Shown: positions 7,251-16,596 of the stretch, one piece after another | How positions within the stretch are numbered: position 1 is the stretch's first letter | Layout: each line of letters begins with the position of its first letter | Made by a program: the position numbers and the translations under genes | Origin: Thermodesulfovibrionales bacterium | Lineage (GTDB): Bacteria > Nitrospirota > Thermodesulfovibrionia > Thermodesulfovibrionales > Dissulfurispiraceae | NCBI GenBank assembly: GCA_020062545.1 | Contig: JAGUWD010000029.1 | Span: 79,672-121,354 of the forward strand | DNA: 41,683 bases | Direction of reading: 5' to 3' | Notes under the pieces: model-generated | Databases searched by the model: none | Seen by the model: only the letters and a program-made list of their open reading frames with translations | Told to the model about the DNA's origin: nothing

Positions 7251-10138
7251 AAAGGGTATTTTATTTAGCCATTATATTTTTTGTTTTCTTTCTGAAGAAT
7301 GGAGTTTATGCAGGAGAGCCGCCGAGAGAGCCGATTCTGAGAATAGAGACAGGCATGCATACTTCTGTCATAAAGAGGATCGGCGTAGATGCCGAGAATC
7401 GCTATCTTGTTACAGGCTCAAACGACAAGACAGTCCGCGTGTGGGAATTATCAACAGGAAGGCTTTTAAAGATAATCAGGCCTCCCATAGGTGACGGGAA
7501 TGAGGGAATGATATTTGCGATAGCAATGTCCCCTGACGGAAGGACTATTGCCTGTGCAGGCTGGACAGGACAGAACTGGGATGGCATGTATGCATCCATA
7601 TATTTCTTCGACCGCGAGAGCGGTAGACTTATAAAGAGGATAAGCGGACTGTCTTCCACTGTTTTCAGTCTTGCTTATTCTAAGGACGGGATGTACCTCG
7701 TTGCCGGGTTGTGGGGCAATAACGGCATAAGGGTTTATCGTACATCCGACTATTCGCTTGCTGCGGAGGATAGGGATTACGGTAGCGACAGCTACGGTGC
7801 TGATTTCGATATGTACGGCAAGCTCGTAACAACATCGTGGGATGGTTATATCCGCCTTTATGACAATAACTTCAGGTTGATTGCGAAAAAGAGGGCGCCA
7901 AGCGGCAACAAGCCTTACGGCATCAGTTTTTCACCTGATGGTTCGAAAATAGCTGTTGGTTTCGATGACTCAACAAAGGTGGATGTCCTATCGGGCAGAG
8001 ACCTTTCATATCTTTATTCGCCTGATTCTGGCGGGGTCACCAATGGCAATTTAGTAGCTGTATCATGGTCTCAGGATGGAAGGTCCCTTTATGCGGGCGG
8101 GATTTACTGGAGCAGTGCCTTAAACAACCGTCCCATCCGCAAATGGACAGATGGGGGAAAGGGAAGATACGTTGATTTATCTGCAACTCAGAGCACTATT
8201 CTGCAGATTCTTCCGTTGAGATACGGGGGCATTGTATTTTGCTCCCATGACCCTGCATTCGGTGTATTCGATGCATACGATAGAAGGGCAATATATAAAA
8301 GCCCTGCTATTGCAGACCACAGGGATAATCATGAAGGATTCCTTGTATCTTATAATGCATCAACGGTGCAGTTCGGCTATGAAGTATTTGGAAGGTCGCC
8401 TGCCCGTTTTTCAGTGCCGGACCGCCTTCTTGAATTAAATCCGGAATCTTCGGGTTCCATTTTGAAATCGCAAATTTTAAACCCCCCTATAACATCAGCA
8501 ATAGGTCTTACTATTACGGATTGGAAAAATACCTATAATCCGAAGGTAAACGGCACAGCCTTAAAACTTGATCAATATGAGATGTCCCGCAGCGTTGCCA
8601 TTTCTCCAGATAATCAGACTTTTCTTCTGGGAGCAGAGTGGTATCTCCGCCTGTTTGACAGGTATGGAAATGTGAAATGGAAGATTCCGGCTCCAGGCAT
8701 TGCATGGAGCGTGAACATATCTGGCGATGGGAAGTTGGCAGTCGGAGCCTTTGGAGATGGAACAATAAGATGGTACAGACTGAGGGATGGAAAGGAAGTT
8801 CTGGCACTGTTTCCCCATAATGATAAAAAGAGATGGGTTATATGGACGCCGTCAGGTTATTATGACGCATCACCTGGTGCAGATGAGATAATAGGCTGGC
8901 ACATAAACAATGGAAAAGATGCTGCCTCTGATTCTTTCCCCATATCCCGGTTCAGATCCACATACTATCGACCTGATGTTATTGCAAAGGTATTTGAGAC
9001 AATGGATGAAAATGAGGCTGTCAGACTTGCAAATGAAGAGTCGGGCAGAAGGAAACAGGATATAACTATCCAGAAAATGCTTCCTCCTATAGTAACTATT
9101 GTCAGTCCTGTAGAGGGAACAGAGGTTTCCACACATGAGGTTACGGTTAAATTCAGCATCCGCACCCCATCAGGAGAGCCTGTAACAGGCTTGAAGGCGC
9201 TGGTGGATGGAAGGCCGGTTTCAACAGAGCGCAGCGTTAAGATAGTAGGTAAGGAAAGGGATGTTGATGAGATAAGAGTCCCTGTTCCGGAAAGGGATTC
9301 GGATATCTCCATTATCGCTGAGAACAGGTTTGCTGTTAGCGAGCCTGCTACCGTACGGGTAAAGTGGAAGGGTGCAAAAAAGGATGAGTTTGTCATCAAG
9401 CCAAAGCTCTATGTCCTGGCCATCGGCGTCAGCAAATACGAAGATAAAAGCCTTGCCCTTGCTTTTGCTGCAAAGGATGCAAGGGATTTTGCAAGTACGC
9501 TGCAGAGGCAAAAAAACGGACTGTATAGGGAAGTGATGGTGAAAGTCATTACCGATGAAAAGGCATCAAAGGATGAGATACTGGACGGACTCGACTGGCT
9601 TGCAAAGGAGACAACAAGCAAGGATGTGGCAATGGTCTTTCTGGCAGGACATGGTGTGAATGACCATAGCGGCGTGTATTACTTCCTGCCAGTGAATGCA
9701 AACACTGAAAAACTGAAGAGAACAGGCGTGGCATTCTCGGATATTAAAAATACACTATCGTCTCTGGCAGGAAAGACCATACTCTTTGTTGATACCTGCC
9801 ATTCTGGCAATATCATGGGTACGAGGAGAGGAGTAGCCGATATATCAGGCATTGTGAATGAGCTTGCCAGTGCAGAAAACGGTGCAGTTGTCTTTGCGTC
9901 TTCCACAGGCAAGCAATACTCCCTCGAAGACCCAGTATGGAACAACGGAGCATTTACCAAGGCTCTGGTCGAAGGAATAAGCGGAAAAGCGGATTACACA
10001 GGTAAGGGGAAGATAACCATAAACATGCTCGACCTGTATCTTTCGGAGAGGGTTAAGGAACTGACAAAGGGAAGACAGACCCCGACAACAACAAAGCCCA
10101 ATACAGTGCCCGATTTTCCTGTGGCTGTCAGGAAATAA
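7247..10138 (+). CDS. Exported WD40 beta-propeller fused to C14 caspase-like peptidase
   Basis: A 963-residue protein with a signal peptide (about 1-22). WD40-type repeats follow, from LVTGSNDKTVRVWEL near residue 56 through LAVGAFGDGTIRWYRL near residue 505. Next come a GYYDASPGADEIIGWH module common in this family, an Ig-like beta segment (about 605-710) and a C-terminal caspase domain (about 720-960). The catalytic pair is visible: His802 in FLAGHG and Cys851 in VDTCHSG. Members of this clan CD group usually cleave after Lys or Arg. The peptidase should act outside the cytoplasm, with the propeller as a binding or sensing platform. It overlaps its upstream gene by 4 bp and its downstream cyclase gene by 1 bp, so the three are very probably co-translated. 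Confidence 0.93.
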   Translation: MKRVFYLAIIFFVFFLKNGVYAGEPPREPILRIETGMHTSVIKRIGVDAENRYLVTGSNDKTVRVWELSTGRLLKIIRPPIGDGNEGMIFAIAMSPDGRTIACAGWTGQNWDGMYASIYFFDRESGRLIKRISGLSSTVFSLAYSKDGMYLVAGLWGNNGIRVYRTSDYSLAAEDRDYGSDSYGADFDMYGKLVTTSWDGYIRLYDNNFRLIAKKRAPSGNKPYGISFSPDGSKIAVGFDDSTKVDVLSGRDLSYLYSPDSGGVTNGNLVAVSWSQDGRSLYAGGIYWSSALNNRPIRKWTDGGKGRYVDLSATQSTILQILPLRYGGIVFCSHDPAFGVFDAYDRRAIYKSPAIADHRDNHEGFLVSYNASTVQFGYEVFGRSPARFSVPDRLLELNPESSGSILKSQILNPPITSAIGLTITDWKNTYNPKVNGTALKLDQYEMSRSVAISPDNQTFLLGAEWYLRLFDRYGNVKWKIPAPGIAWSVNISGDGKLAVGAFGDGTIRWYRLRDGKEVLALFPHNDKKRWVIWTPSGYYDASPGADEIIGWHINNGKDAASDSFPISRFRSTYYRPDVIAKVFETMDENEAVRLANEESGRRKQDITIQKMLPPIVTIVSPVEGTEVSTHEVTVKFSIRTPSGEPVTGLKALVDGRPVSTERSVKIVGKERDVDEIRVPVPERDSDISIIAENRFAVSEPATVRVKWKGAKKDEFVIKPKLYVLAIGVSKYEDKSLALAFAAKDARDFASTLQRQKNGLYREVMVKVITDEKASKDEILDGLDWLAKETTSKDVAMVFLAGHGVNDHSGVYYFLPVNANTEKLKRTGVAFSDIKNTLSSLAGKTILFVDTCHSGNIMGTRRGVADISGIVNELASAENGAVVFASSTGKQYSLEDPVWNNGAFTKALVEGISGKADYTGKGKITINMLDLYLSERVKELTKGRQTPTTTKPNTVPDFPVAVRK

Positions 10139-12246
10139 TGAAGGCGCACAGATTTTTTATATTTACGGCAATAGGCATTGCATCCGTTGTCCTCGCAGTT
10201 GTTTTATATGCACAGAAGACAGACTTCTTCAGTTCTCTTGACCTTAAGCTCAAGGATGTGAGGTTCAGGGCAAGAGGAAATATAGAGCCTGACAAACGGG
10301 TTGTTATTGTCGCTATAGATGAAAAGAGCATCAATGAACTTGGGAGATGGCCGTGGGACAGAAAAATAATAGCACAACTGGTCGAGAACCTTAACTTTTA
10401 CGGTGCAAAGACTATAGCCTTCGATATTATCTTTTCAGAGCCATCCAATGCAGCATCAGATAAGGCATTATCAGACGCACTTCAAAAAAATAAAAATGCG
10501 ATACTCGGCTACTTTTTCAGGTCAGATGGCGAACCTCCTTCAAAAGAATCGCTCATGCTGCTTGAAGATACGAGGGTAAAAATCATTAAGACAACAGGCA
10601 ATGTCACCGAAGTGCCTGTCCACAGTTATCCGGCAGTTGAGTTGAATATCCCGGTAATTGGCAAATCAGCTAAAAGCATGGGCTTTTTCAACATAATCCC
10701 TGACAACGACGGTATTTTGCGGTCGGCTAATATTTTGATGCTCTATGACGGTTATGTCTATACTTCTTTGCCCCTTACAGCATTGAGGCATTACATGGGA
10801 AGTGAGATAGTCCTTGAGGTCGCCAATTACGGCGTGGACAATCTTCTGATAGGGAGCTATCGCATACCATGCGACGAGTCTGGAAGACTTACGCTGAATT
10901 ACTACGGCAAGCAAGGGATATTCAGGACAGTACCTGCCGTTGATATAATCAACAAAAGACTTAAGCCCGGCGATTTGAAGGATTGCCTTGTTTTTGTTGG
11001 AGCAACAGAGGTAGGACTCTCCGACCTTCGTGCAACGCCTGTTGACCCGGTACTTCCCGGCATCGAAGTCCATGCAACAGTTGCATCCAATGCCCTTCAG
11101 AAAAGACTTTTGATAAGGGACGGCAGGGTAATAGCATTGGACATTGTTTTTATTATAGTCTTTACACTTATACTCACCACATCCCTGAGTTTTGTCAGGA
11201 GGACACTATTAGCACTTTTATTTTTTCTAACGACCCTCGGACTTTATTACATTACAAACCACTTTGCCTTCAAATATTACCCTTTAAACACATCTGTATT
11301 GTTCCCTCTGATTTCTATCACATTATCTTATCTCGGCTCAGAGGCTTACAGGAATCTCGTGGAAGAAAAACAGAGCAGGTTTCTCAAAAAGGCGTTCTCG
11401 AGCTATGTGTCTCCAGACCTTGTGGGCGAGATAATAAAAAGGCCTGACATGCTCAAGTTAGGAGGCGAGAAGAGGGAGATAACTGTATTATTCTCAGATA
11501 TCCGTGGTTTTACTACCCTTTCTGAAAAGCTCACTCCTGAATCTCTTGTTTCGGTCTTAAACCAATATCTCGGTCCAATGACAGATATTGTTCTTAAAAA
11601 TAAAGGAACCCTTGATAAATATATCGGTGATGCAATAATGGCGATATACAATGCACCTCTGAATATAGAAGATCATGCTGCCCTTTCATGCAAGAGTGCC
11701 ATTGATATGCTGGAAAAGCTCAAGGAGCTTAACAATTCCTTCAAAGAAAAAGGGTTGCCGGAAATCGATATAGGAGTTGGAATAAATACAGGAGATGTGA
11801 TTGTAGGCAATATGGGAACAGACATGAGATTCGATTATACTGCCATTGGAGATACGGTGAATCTCGCATCGAGACTTGAGGGCATGAATAAGGTTTATAA
11901 GACGCATATCATTATCAGCGAATTTACATTCATGCATCTGAAAGAGGGGGAGAAGACAGGTTTTAAAGTCAGGGAACTCGATATGATAAAGGTCAAGGGC
12001 AAGGATAAACCTGTCACCATCTATCAGGTTTCTTCCGGCATGGATGAGGCATTGATCGACAAGTTTAAAGAAGCATTGCAGCTTTACAGAAAACAGCAAT
12101 TTAAAGAGGCGAAGGAAATATTCGAAAGGCTCGAATCGGAATACGGCGATAAGACCGCAGGCGTATTTGCTGAAAGATGCGTCGAGTTTATGGAAAACCC
12201 TCCCGGTGCCGACTGGGACGGCGTGTATGTGGCAAAGACAAAGTGA
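10138..12246 (+). CDS. CHASE2-domain class III adenylate cyclase
   Basis: A 702-residue membrane protein. An N-terminal membrane segment (about 6-24) leads into a periplasmic CHASE2 sensor (about 30-330, with IDEKSINELGRWPWDR and YYGKQGIFRTVPAVDIIN). Three closely spaced membrane segments (about 335-400) and a cytoplasmic cyclase domain (about 440-635) follow. The two metal-binding aspartates are present (Asp454 in FSDIRGFTTL, Asp498 in YIGDAIMA), as are the adenine-type lysine in LDKYIGD, DYTAIGD, and the transition-state Asn and Arg in VNLASRLEG. A homodimer should therefore make cAMP. A short helical tail (about 640-702) resembles one TPR unit. The start overlaps the caspase stop codon by one base. 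A Crp-type protein at 33888 is a candidate receptor of its product. Confidence 0.95.
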   Translation: MKAHRFFIFTAIGIASVVLAVVLYAQKTDFFSSLDLKLKDVRFRARGNIEPDKRVVIVAIDEKSINELGRWPWDRKIIAQLVENLNFYGAKTIAFDIIFSEPSNAASDKALSDALQKNKNAILGYFFRSDGEPPSKESLMLLEDTRVKIIKTTGNVTEVPVHSYPAVELNIPVIGKSAKSMGFFNIIPDNDGILRSANILMLYDGYVYTSLPLTALRHYMGSEIVLEVANYGVDNLLIGSYRIPCDESGRLTLNYYGKQGIFRTVPAVDIINKRLKPGDLKDCLVFVGATEVGLSDLRATPVDPVLPGIEVHATVASNALQKRLLIRDGRVIALDIVFIIVFTLILTTSLSFVRRTLLALLFFLTTLGLYYITNHFAFKYYPLNTSVLFPLISITLSYLGSEAYRNLVEEKQSRFLKKAFSSYVSPDLVGEIIKRPDMLKLGGEKREITVLFSDIRGFTTLSEKLTPESLVSVLNQYLGPMTDIVLKNKGTLDKYIGDAIMAIYNAPLNIEDHAALSCKSAIDMLEKLKELNNSFKEKGLPEIDIGVGINTGDVIVGNMGTDMRFDYTAIGDTVNLASRLEGMNKVYKTHIIISEFTFMHLKEGEKTGFKVRELDMIKVKGKDKPVTIYQVSSGMDEALIDKFKEALQLYRKQQFKEAKEIFERLESEYGDKTAGVFAERCVEFMENPPGADWDGVYVAKTK

Positions 12247-12298
12247 AAAGACTCCGCATATCTCAATATGTTATTATTTAAGCAAAGGAGAACGATGA

Positions 12299-12487
12299 AT
12301 GAAGGGCATTACTATTGAGACTCTTTACAAAAAGGTTATTGAATTACAGCACGATATTACTCAGATTAAAAAAAGTCTTCTGGAAGAGCCTGAGTTGAGA
12401 TCAGAGTTTGTTCGAAGAATGAAGGATATAGATATTGAAAAGTCTGTAATTGTTAAAGACTTCGGTAAAAGATATGGGTTGAAGTAG
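12299..12487 (+). CDS. Putative antitoxin of a RelE-type toxin-antitoxin pair
   Basis: A 62-residue, charged, mostly helical small protein whose gene ends exactly where the RelE-like toxin begins (1-bp overlap). The ATG at 12299 has AAAGGAGAA about 8 bp upstream; an out-of-frame ATG at 12295 is ignored. It has no clear named DNA-binding domain. The antitoxin assignment rests on size, position and overlap rather than on a motif. It lies directly downstream of the cyclase gene with a 52-bp gap and no evident promoter. Confidence 0.7.
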   Translation: MKGITIETLYKKVIELQHDITQIKKSLLEEPELRSEFVRRMKDIDIEKSVIVKDFGKRYGLK

Positions 12488-12738
12488 TGTATACCCTCAC
12501 CATCAAAGAGAGTCTCGATAAAAAATTCAAGAAACTTCAGAAAAAAGACAAAGAAATTTTGCGACTGATCGAAAGAAAGGTGCAGGAGATTCTTGCTGCC
12601 CCTTACAGATTTAAACCTTTAAGAAAGCCCCTCCAGAATAAGCGCAGAGTTCATGTGGCCGGATCTTTTGTTCTTATCTATGAAGAGTTGGTCACGTTAT
12701 TAGATTTCGAGCATCACGATAATGTTTATGAAATATAA
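12487..12738 (+). CDS. RelE/ParE-superfamily toxin (probable mRNA interferase)
   Basis: An 83-residue protein with the RelE fold pattern: a helical N-terminus rich in Lys, then FKPLRKPLQNKRRVHVAGSF, a strand VLIYEE, and LLDFEHHDNVYE at the C-terminus, as in archaeal-type RelE. Toxins of this family cleave mRNA at the ribosome or inhibit gyrase (ParE branch); the FVLIYE and HHDNVYE features favour RelE. The start is GTG at 12487, overlapping the antitoxin stop (TAGTG) by one base, so translation is probably coupled. It looks like a separate module set between the cyclase operon and the CHAT gene. Confidence 0.88.
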   Translation: MYTLTIKESLDKKFKKLQKKDKEILRLIERKVQEILAAPYRFKPLRKPLQNKRRVHVAGSFVLIYEELVTLLDFEHHDNVYEI

Positions 12739-12764
12739 TGTAGATGCTTAATTGGAGGTGCGGG

Positions 12765-12833
12765 ATGCAGAAAACCTCAGCAATAGTTTCTCCTAAACTT
12801 TGTCATGGCTTGCGAGGAAGAAGGGGAATGTGA
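12765..12833 (+). CDS. 22-codon leader ORF coupled to the next gene
   Basis: An ATG at 12765 follows a strong ribosome binding site (TTGGAGGTG) and opens a 22-codon frame ending in TGA at 12831-12833. That stop overlaps a GTG at 12830 in the pattern GTGA. The peptide is basic (ending LRGRRGM) and matches nothing I recognise. It may be a translational coupling leader for the following membrane protein gene, or the remains of an N-terminus separated by a frameshift. Confidence 0.4.
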   Translation: MQKTSAIVSPKLCHGLRGRRGM

Positions 12834-13327
12834 GCATTCAGCTCAGGAAAACCATTATCACGGCATCTTTGCTCTTCATTGCCGATGCATTTGTCCTCAA
12901 TCAGTTCACGATTGCGTTATTCGCCATTATACTCGGCGTTCCAGCGCTGATTGTAAAACTCTTCAGGGCAAGAAAGGACGGAGAGAGGAAGAAACTGCTG
13001 GTGTCTAAGGCAGGCATATATGCACTTATGGTTGTGCTCATTATCGGAGCCAATATTTTTAATAACATGATTGCAGAGAGAAGGGCGAAAGATATTATCG
13101 CTGCCTGCGAACAGTTCAAAACAAAAAGCGGGCGCTATCCGGAGAAGCTTTCGGAACTCGTTCCGGAATTTCTGTCAAAAGTACCAAGCGCAAAATATTC
13201 ATTGACGGGAAGTGCTTTCCGGTACTTTGCCCGACAGGACAGCCATGCACTCATGTATGAAGCAGTTCCGCCCTACGGCAGAAAATATTATGTATTAGAG
13301 AAAAAGGTCTGGGAGTTTGTGGACTGA
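12830..13327 (+). CDS. Small inner-membrane protein of unknown function
   Basis: About 165 residues. Two hydrophobic stretches at about residues 8-38 (with IITASLLFIADAF) are followed by a basic loop, a third membrane segment (about 58-78, GIYALMVVLIIGANIF) and a soluble C-terminal part of about 85 residues (IIAACEQFKTKSGRYPEKLS, ending WEFVD). The pattern of a helix followed by GRYPEKLSELVPEFL is reminiscent of the periplasmic part of pseudopilin-like proteins, but no prepilin cleavage site is present. GTG at 12830 is preferred because a leader ORF with a strong ribosome binding site ends there. A TTG at 12800 would add 10 residues. It is followed after 33 bp by the TPR-CHAT gene. Confidence 0.65.
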   Translation: MSIQLRKTIITASLLFIADAFVLNQFTIALFAIILGVPALIVKLFRARKDGERKKLLVSKAGIYALMVVLIIGANIFNNMIAERRAKDIIAACEQFKTKSGRYPEKLSELVPEFLSKVPSAKYSLTGSAFRYFARQDSHALMYEAVPPYGRKYYVLEKKVWEFVD

Positions 13328-13360
13328 GGACAAAGGAGAGTTAGTCAAGGGAGAATAAAA

Positions 13361-16300
13361 ATGTCAACAATCTATCGTTTGTTTGCAATTGCTCTTATGC
13401 TACTTATATTTGCCTGCAATGTCTTTGCCCAAACCAAGAGTGAGGCGGAAAGGCTTTGGGAACTCGGAGAAAAGGCATATAACGGAGGCAGATATAAAGA
13501 AGCAATCACTTTTTATGAAAGGTCACTGACTCTATGTGCAGGAGACAATGAATGCATTGCCGCAGATCTCAATGGCATAGGCACTTCCCATGAGGCAATG
13601 GGAGATGATATAAAAGCGTTTCCTTTCTATGAAAGGGCGATGAATGCAGCACGCAAAACAAACAACAAGGACTTGCTTGCAACTGCCCTTTTCAATGTTG
13701 GAGCAGTTTATTATCGCCAGGCAATTGATTATGAAAAGGCTTATGATTATCTCGAAGAATCGAGGAGATATTTCAAAGAACTGAATGATAAGAATAGCCT
13801 CGGTATCGTTTTGCATTATTTAGGCAAGATTTCCTCAATGCTCGGAAGATATGAAAAGGCATTAAGTAGTTTCAATGAAACATTAAAAATAGTCAGAGAG
13901 CAGGGCAATCAACAGGCTATCGGAGCTAATCTTGCAAATATCGGCAGGGTATATTCAAGGCTTGGACAGTATGAGAGAGCCATTTCATATGATGAAGAGG
14001 CATTAAAAGCTGCAAAACAGGCAAAAGATCAAGAAGGTGTATCTACTATATTGAGGGATATGGGTGATGCTTACAGTGGACTCTTTAAGCACGATAAAGC
14101 TATTTCTTATTATCAAGAAGCTATCGAAATTCAAAAAAGAAATAATTTCAGAGGAGAACTATCAATTTCCTTCAATAATCTCGGGGCATTTTATGCTGAC
14201 CTTAACCAGTATGAAAAAGCCCTCTCAAACTATGAAGAGGCACTTAAATTAGCAAAGGAACAAAATGATGCTCCCACAACAGCCACTCTTCTTAATAATA
14301 TTGGGCATGTGTATGCAAAACTTGGCAGGTCTGACAGAGCCATCATGCATTATCAGCAAGCACTCGAAATGGAAAGGAGATTAAAAAGACCTCAATCGCT
14401 TACGTATGTCTTAAACAATATCGGAATGGAGTATTTCAAAGTTGGTAAATACAGTGATGCACTTAAATACCTTCAGGAAGCCCTTGAGATTGATAAGAAA
14501 CTAAATAATCCCCATCTTCTTGCAACAAGGCTTAATAACATTGGAGCAGTTTATCTGAAACAGGGACGATACAGAGATGCAGAATATGTATTTCTCGAAA
14601 GGAAAAAACTGGAAAACAGGATTAAACCAAATAGGTTGCTTCATCCAGGGCTTGTGGAGGTATATCTTTTAACAGGAAGATATAATGATGCCTTAAACCT
14701 GATTAGAGAAATACCTCCATCATGGAGAGACAACAGAAATAGACATATCGAATATCACACACAGCTTGCAATAGCATTAAAAGGTAAAAATGACCTAAAA
14801 GATTCAGCGATTAACCTTCTAAAGGCGGTTAATCTGGTCGAAGATATGAGACAATCTATTATTGAAAAAACTGGATTCTTTGCTGGAGGTTCATATTACA
14901 GCCGTTTAACGCCGTATAAAGAACTGGTTTCCGTTCTTTCTATGATGTCAGAGAGAGGCTATCAACTCCCTGATGAATTCAGGACTTACGGCAGCAATCC
15001 CGCATCGGTTGCCTTTTACTTCTCAGAGCTTACAAAGGCAAGGACACTTCTTGAAACAATGGCAGGTGCTGCAAGGAAGGTGCAGACCGCAGACATTCCA
15101 CCTGATTTAAAAACTCGTGAGGAAGAGTTGCTTCGTGAGCTTTCTTATATTGACAGCAGATGGGATGAGGCTTTAAAGAAAGGTGAGACCGCTGTAAAGG
15201 AGTTGCAGGCAAGACAGGATAGGGCTAAAAAGAGGCTTGACAGCCTTATAAATGAATTAAGGCAGAAATATCCAAGATACGCAGCACTTCATTATCCGCT
15301 GCCTGTTAAGGCAGAAGAATTGCCTTTAAAAGAAAATGAAGTTCTTTTTGAGTATGCAGTAACAGATGATGCCACATATCTATTTGTCGTTAAAAAAGAT
15401 GGCATAAGAAAATCGATAAAAATTCCTGTAACAAAAGAGGCGCTCGAAGAAGATATAAAGACATTCATCGAGCCGATGAATTTTAAAGAGCCAGATAGAT
15501 TTTCAATAAAATCAGCACAAAGGCTATATGAACTTTTGCTTTCAGAGGCATTGAAGGATACAAGGGAAAATGAGAAGATAATTATCGTTCCTGATGGGAT
15601 ATTAGGACTATTGCCATTTGAAGCTTTGGTTATAAATGAAAGGACAGTAATCAAAGACAGCACCTATGTAGCAGACAGATACACAATCACCTACTATCAA
15701 TCAGCAACTGTACTTGCATTAAACAGAATTCTCAAAGAGTCTGGGCCGGAGAAGCCGCTTTTTGCACTTGGCAATCCTGTATACACTTCTGATGATCCAA
15801 GATATACGGCATGGAAGGAGAAAAAGAAGGAGCCATATCTTGCCAATCTCTCACGGTATTCATTCAGAGGGCTTTCAATAAAGGCAAAATGGGGGGCAGT
15901 AACAGAAGAGGAAAAGGGAGGCAGGATTGAATTCCCACCCCTTCCTGAAACGGAGATAGAGGTTAGAGAAATAGCAAAGATAATGGGAGTAGCTGTCGAG
16001 CCGCCCCAGATTTTACTTTCAGTCATGGCAAATGAGACAAATGTCAAAAGAACTGGACTTGAAAAATATAGATACATCCATTTTGCAACCCATGCCTCAC
16101 TTCCGGGAATAATTCAGGGTATAAATGAACCATTCATACTTCTCGGGCAGGTTGAAAATCAAGGAGATGACGGATTTTTAAGTTTAAGCGAAGTGGCAAG
16201 TATGAAACTTAATGCAGAAATGGTGGTGCTATCAGCATGTGTAACAGGAGTTGGCAAAGAAGTTGAGGGAGAAGGTGTTGTCAACTTTGCAAGGGCATTT

Positions 16301-16504
16301 CAGCAGGCAGGCGCAAGGAGTGTTGTTGTAAGCCTCTGGGAAGTGGCATCTGAACCTGCTGTTGAATATATGAAAATACTTTATACCCATCTCAAGGCAG
16401 GCAAGAGCAGGTCAGAGGCATTGAGGCTTGCGAGGAATGCAATCAAGACAAAATACCACAACCCATTTTACTGGGCTGTATTTATACTGCATGGGGAAGG
16501 GTAA
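13361..16504 (+). CDS. Exported TPR-CHAT protease
   Basis: A 1047-residue protein. A signal peptide (about 1-23, ending NVFA) is followed by roughly ten tetratricopeptide repeats with 40-residue spacing (about 30-430, for example LGRYEKALSSFNETLKIVRE). A long helical region follows (about 430-640), then a CHAT domain (about 690-1047). The CHAT caspase-like dyad is intact: His911 in HFATHASL and Cys960 in LSACVTG. CHAT proteins with TPR arrays include the Craspase TPR-CHAT protease of type III-E CRISPR, but this one carries a signal peptide and no CRISPR genes are near, so an envelope role is more likely. The ATG at 13361 follows AAGGGAG. Its signal peptide closely resembles that of the DUF4919 protein at 26732. 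Confidence 0.93.
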   Translation: MSTIYRLFAIALMLLIFACNVFAQTKSEAERLWELGEKAYNGGRYKEAITFYERSLTLCAGDNECIAADLNGIGTSHEAMGDDIKAFPFYERAMNAARKTNNKDLLATALFNVGAVYYRQAIDYEKAYDYLEESRRYFKELNDKNSLGIVLHYLGKISSMLGRYEKALSSFNETLKIVREQGNQQAIGANLANIGRVYSRLGQYERAISYDEEALKAAKQAKDQEGVSTILRDMGDAYSGLFKHDKAISYYQEAIEIQKRNNFRGELSISFNNLGAFYADLNQYEKALSNYEEALKLAKEQNDAPTTATLLNNIGHVYAKLGRSDRAIMHYQQALEMERRLKRPQSLTYVLNNIGMEYFKVGKYSDALKYLQEALEIDKKLNNPHLLATRLNNIGAVYLKQGRYRDAEYVFLERKKLENRIKPNRLLHPGLVEVYLLTGRYNDALNLIREIPPSWRDNRNRHIEYHTQLAIALKGKNDLKDSAINLLKAVNLVEDMRQSIIEKTGFFAGGSYYSRLTPYKELVSVLSMMSERGYQLPDEFRTYGSNPASVAFYFSELTKARTLLETMAGAARKVQTADIPPDLKTREEELLRELSYIDSRWDEALKKGETAVKELQARQDRAKKRLDSLINELRQKYPRYAALHYPLPVKAEELPLKENEVLFEYAVTDDATYLFVVKKDGIRKSIKIPVTKEALEEDIKTFIEPMNFKEPDRFSIKSAQRLYELLLSEALKDTRENEKIIIVPDGILGLLPFEALVINERTVIKDSTYVADRYTITYYQSATVLALNRILKESGPEKPLFALGNPVYTSDDPRYTAWKEKKKEPYLANLSRYSFRGLSIKAKWGAVTEEEKGGRIEFPPLPETEIEVREIAKIMGVAVEPPQILLSVMANETNVKRTGLEKYRYIHFATHASLPGIIQGINEPFILLGQVENQGDDGFLSLSEVASMKLNAEMVVLSACVTGVGKEVEGEGVVNFARAFQQAGARSVVVSLWEVASEPAVEYMKILYTHLKAGKSRSEALRLARNAIKTKYHNPFYWAVFILHGEG

Positions 16505-16530
16505 ACTGCCGCATAAATGTGAATTTTACC

Positions 16531-16559
16531 TTGACCTGATATTTGTTGTGTTTTAAAGT
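16531..16559 (+). promoter_or_regulatory. Predicted promoter for the DUF4139 gene
   Basis: TTGACC (16531-16536) and TAAAGT (16554-16559) are separated by 17 bp, just upstream of the 16597 gene. The -10 box is weak, so confidence is limited. Confidence 0.35.
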
Positions 16560-16596
16560 TTAATGGAAGCGAGAGATATCAAAGGAGGAAGTTGCG

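Noticed and set aside
10666-11073. Minus-strand frame opposite the CHASE2 region
   Set aside because: Antisense of a clearly coding region, without a ribosome binding site.
12805-13008. Plus-strand frame starting MACEEEGECEH
   Set aside because: It overlaps the membrane protein gene in another frame, has an unnatural composition rich in Cys and Arg and no ribosome binding site.
13361-16504. TPR-CHAT protein as a Craspase (type III-E) component
   Set aside because: It has a signal peptide, and there is no gRAMP/Cas7-11 or CRISPR array in the window.
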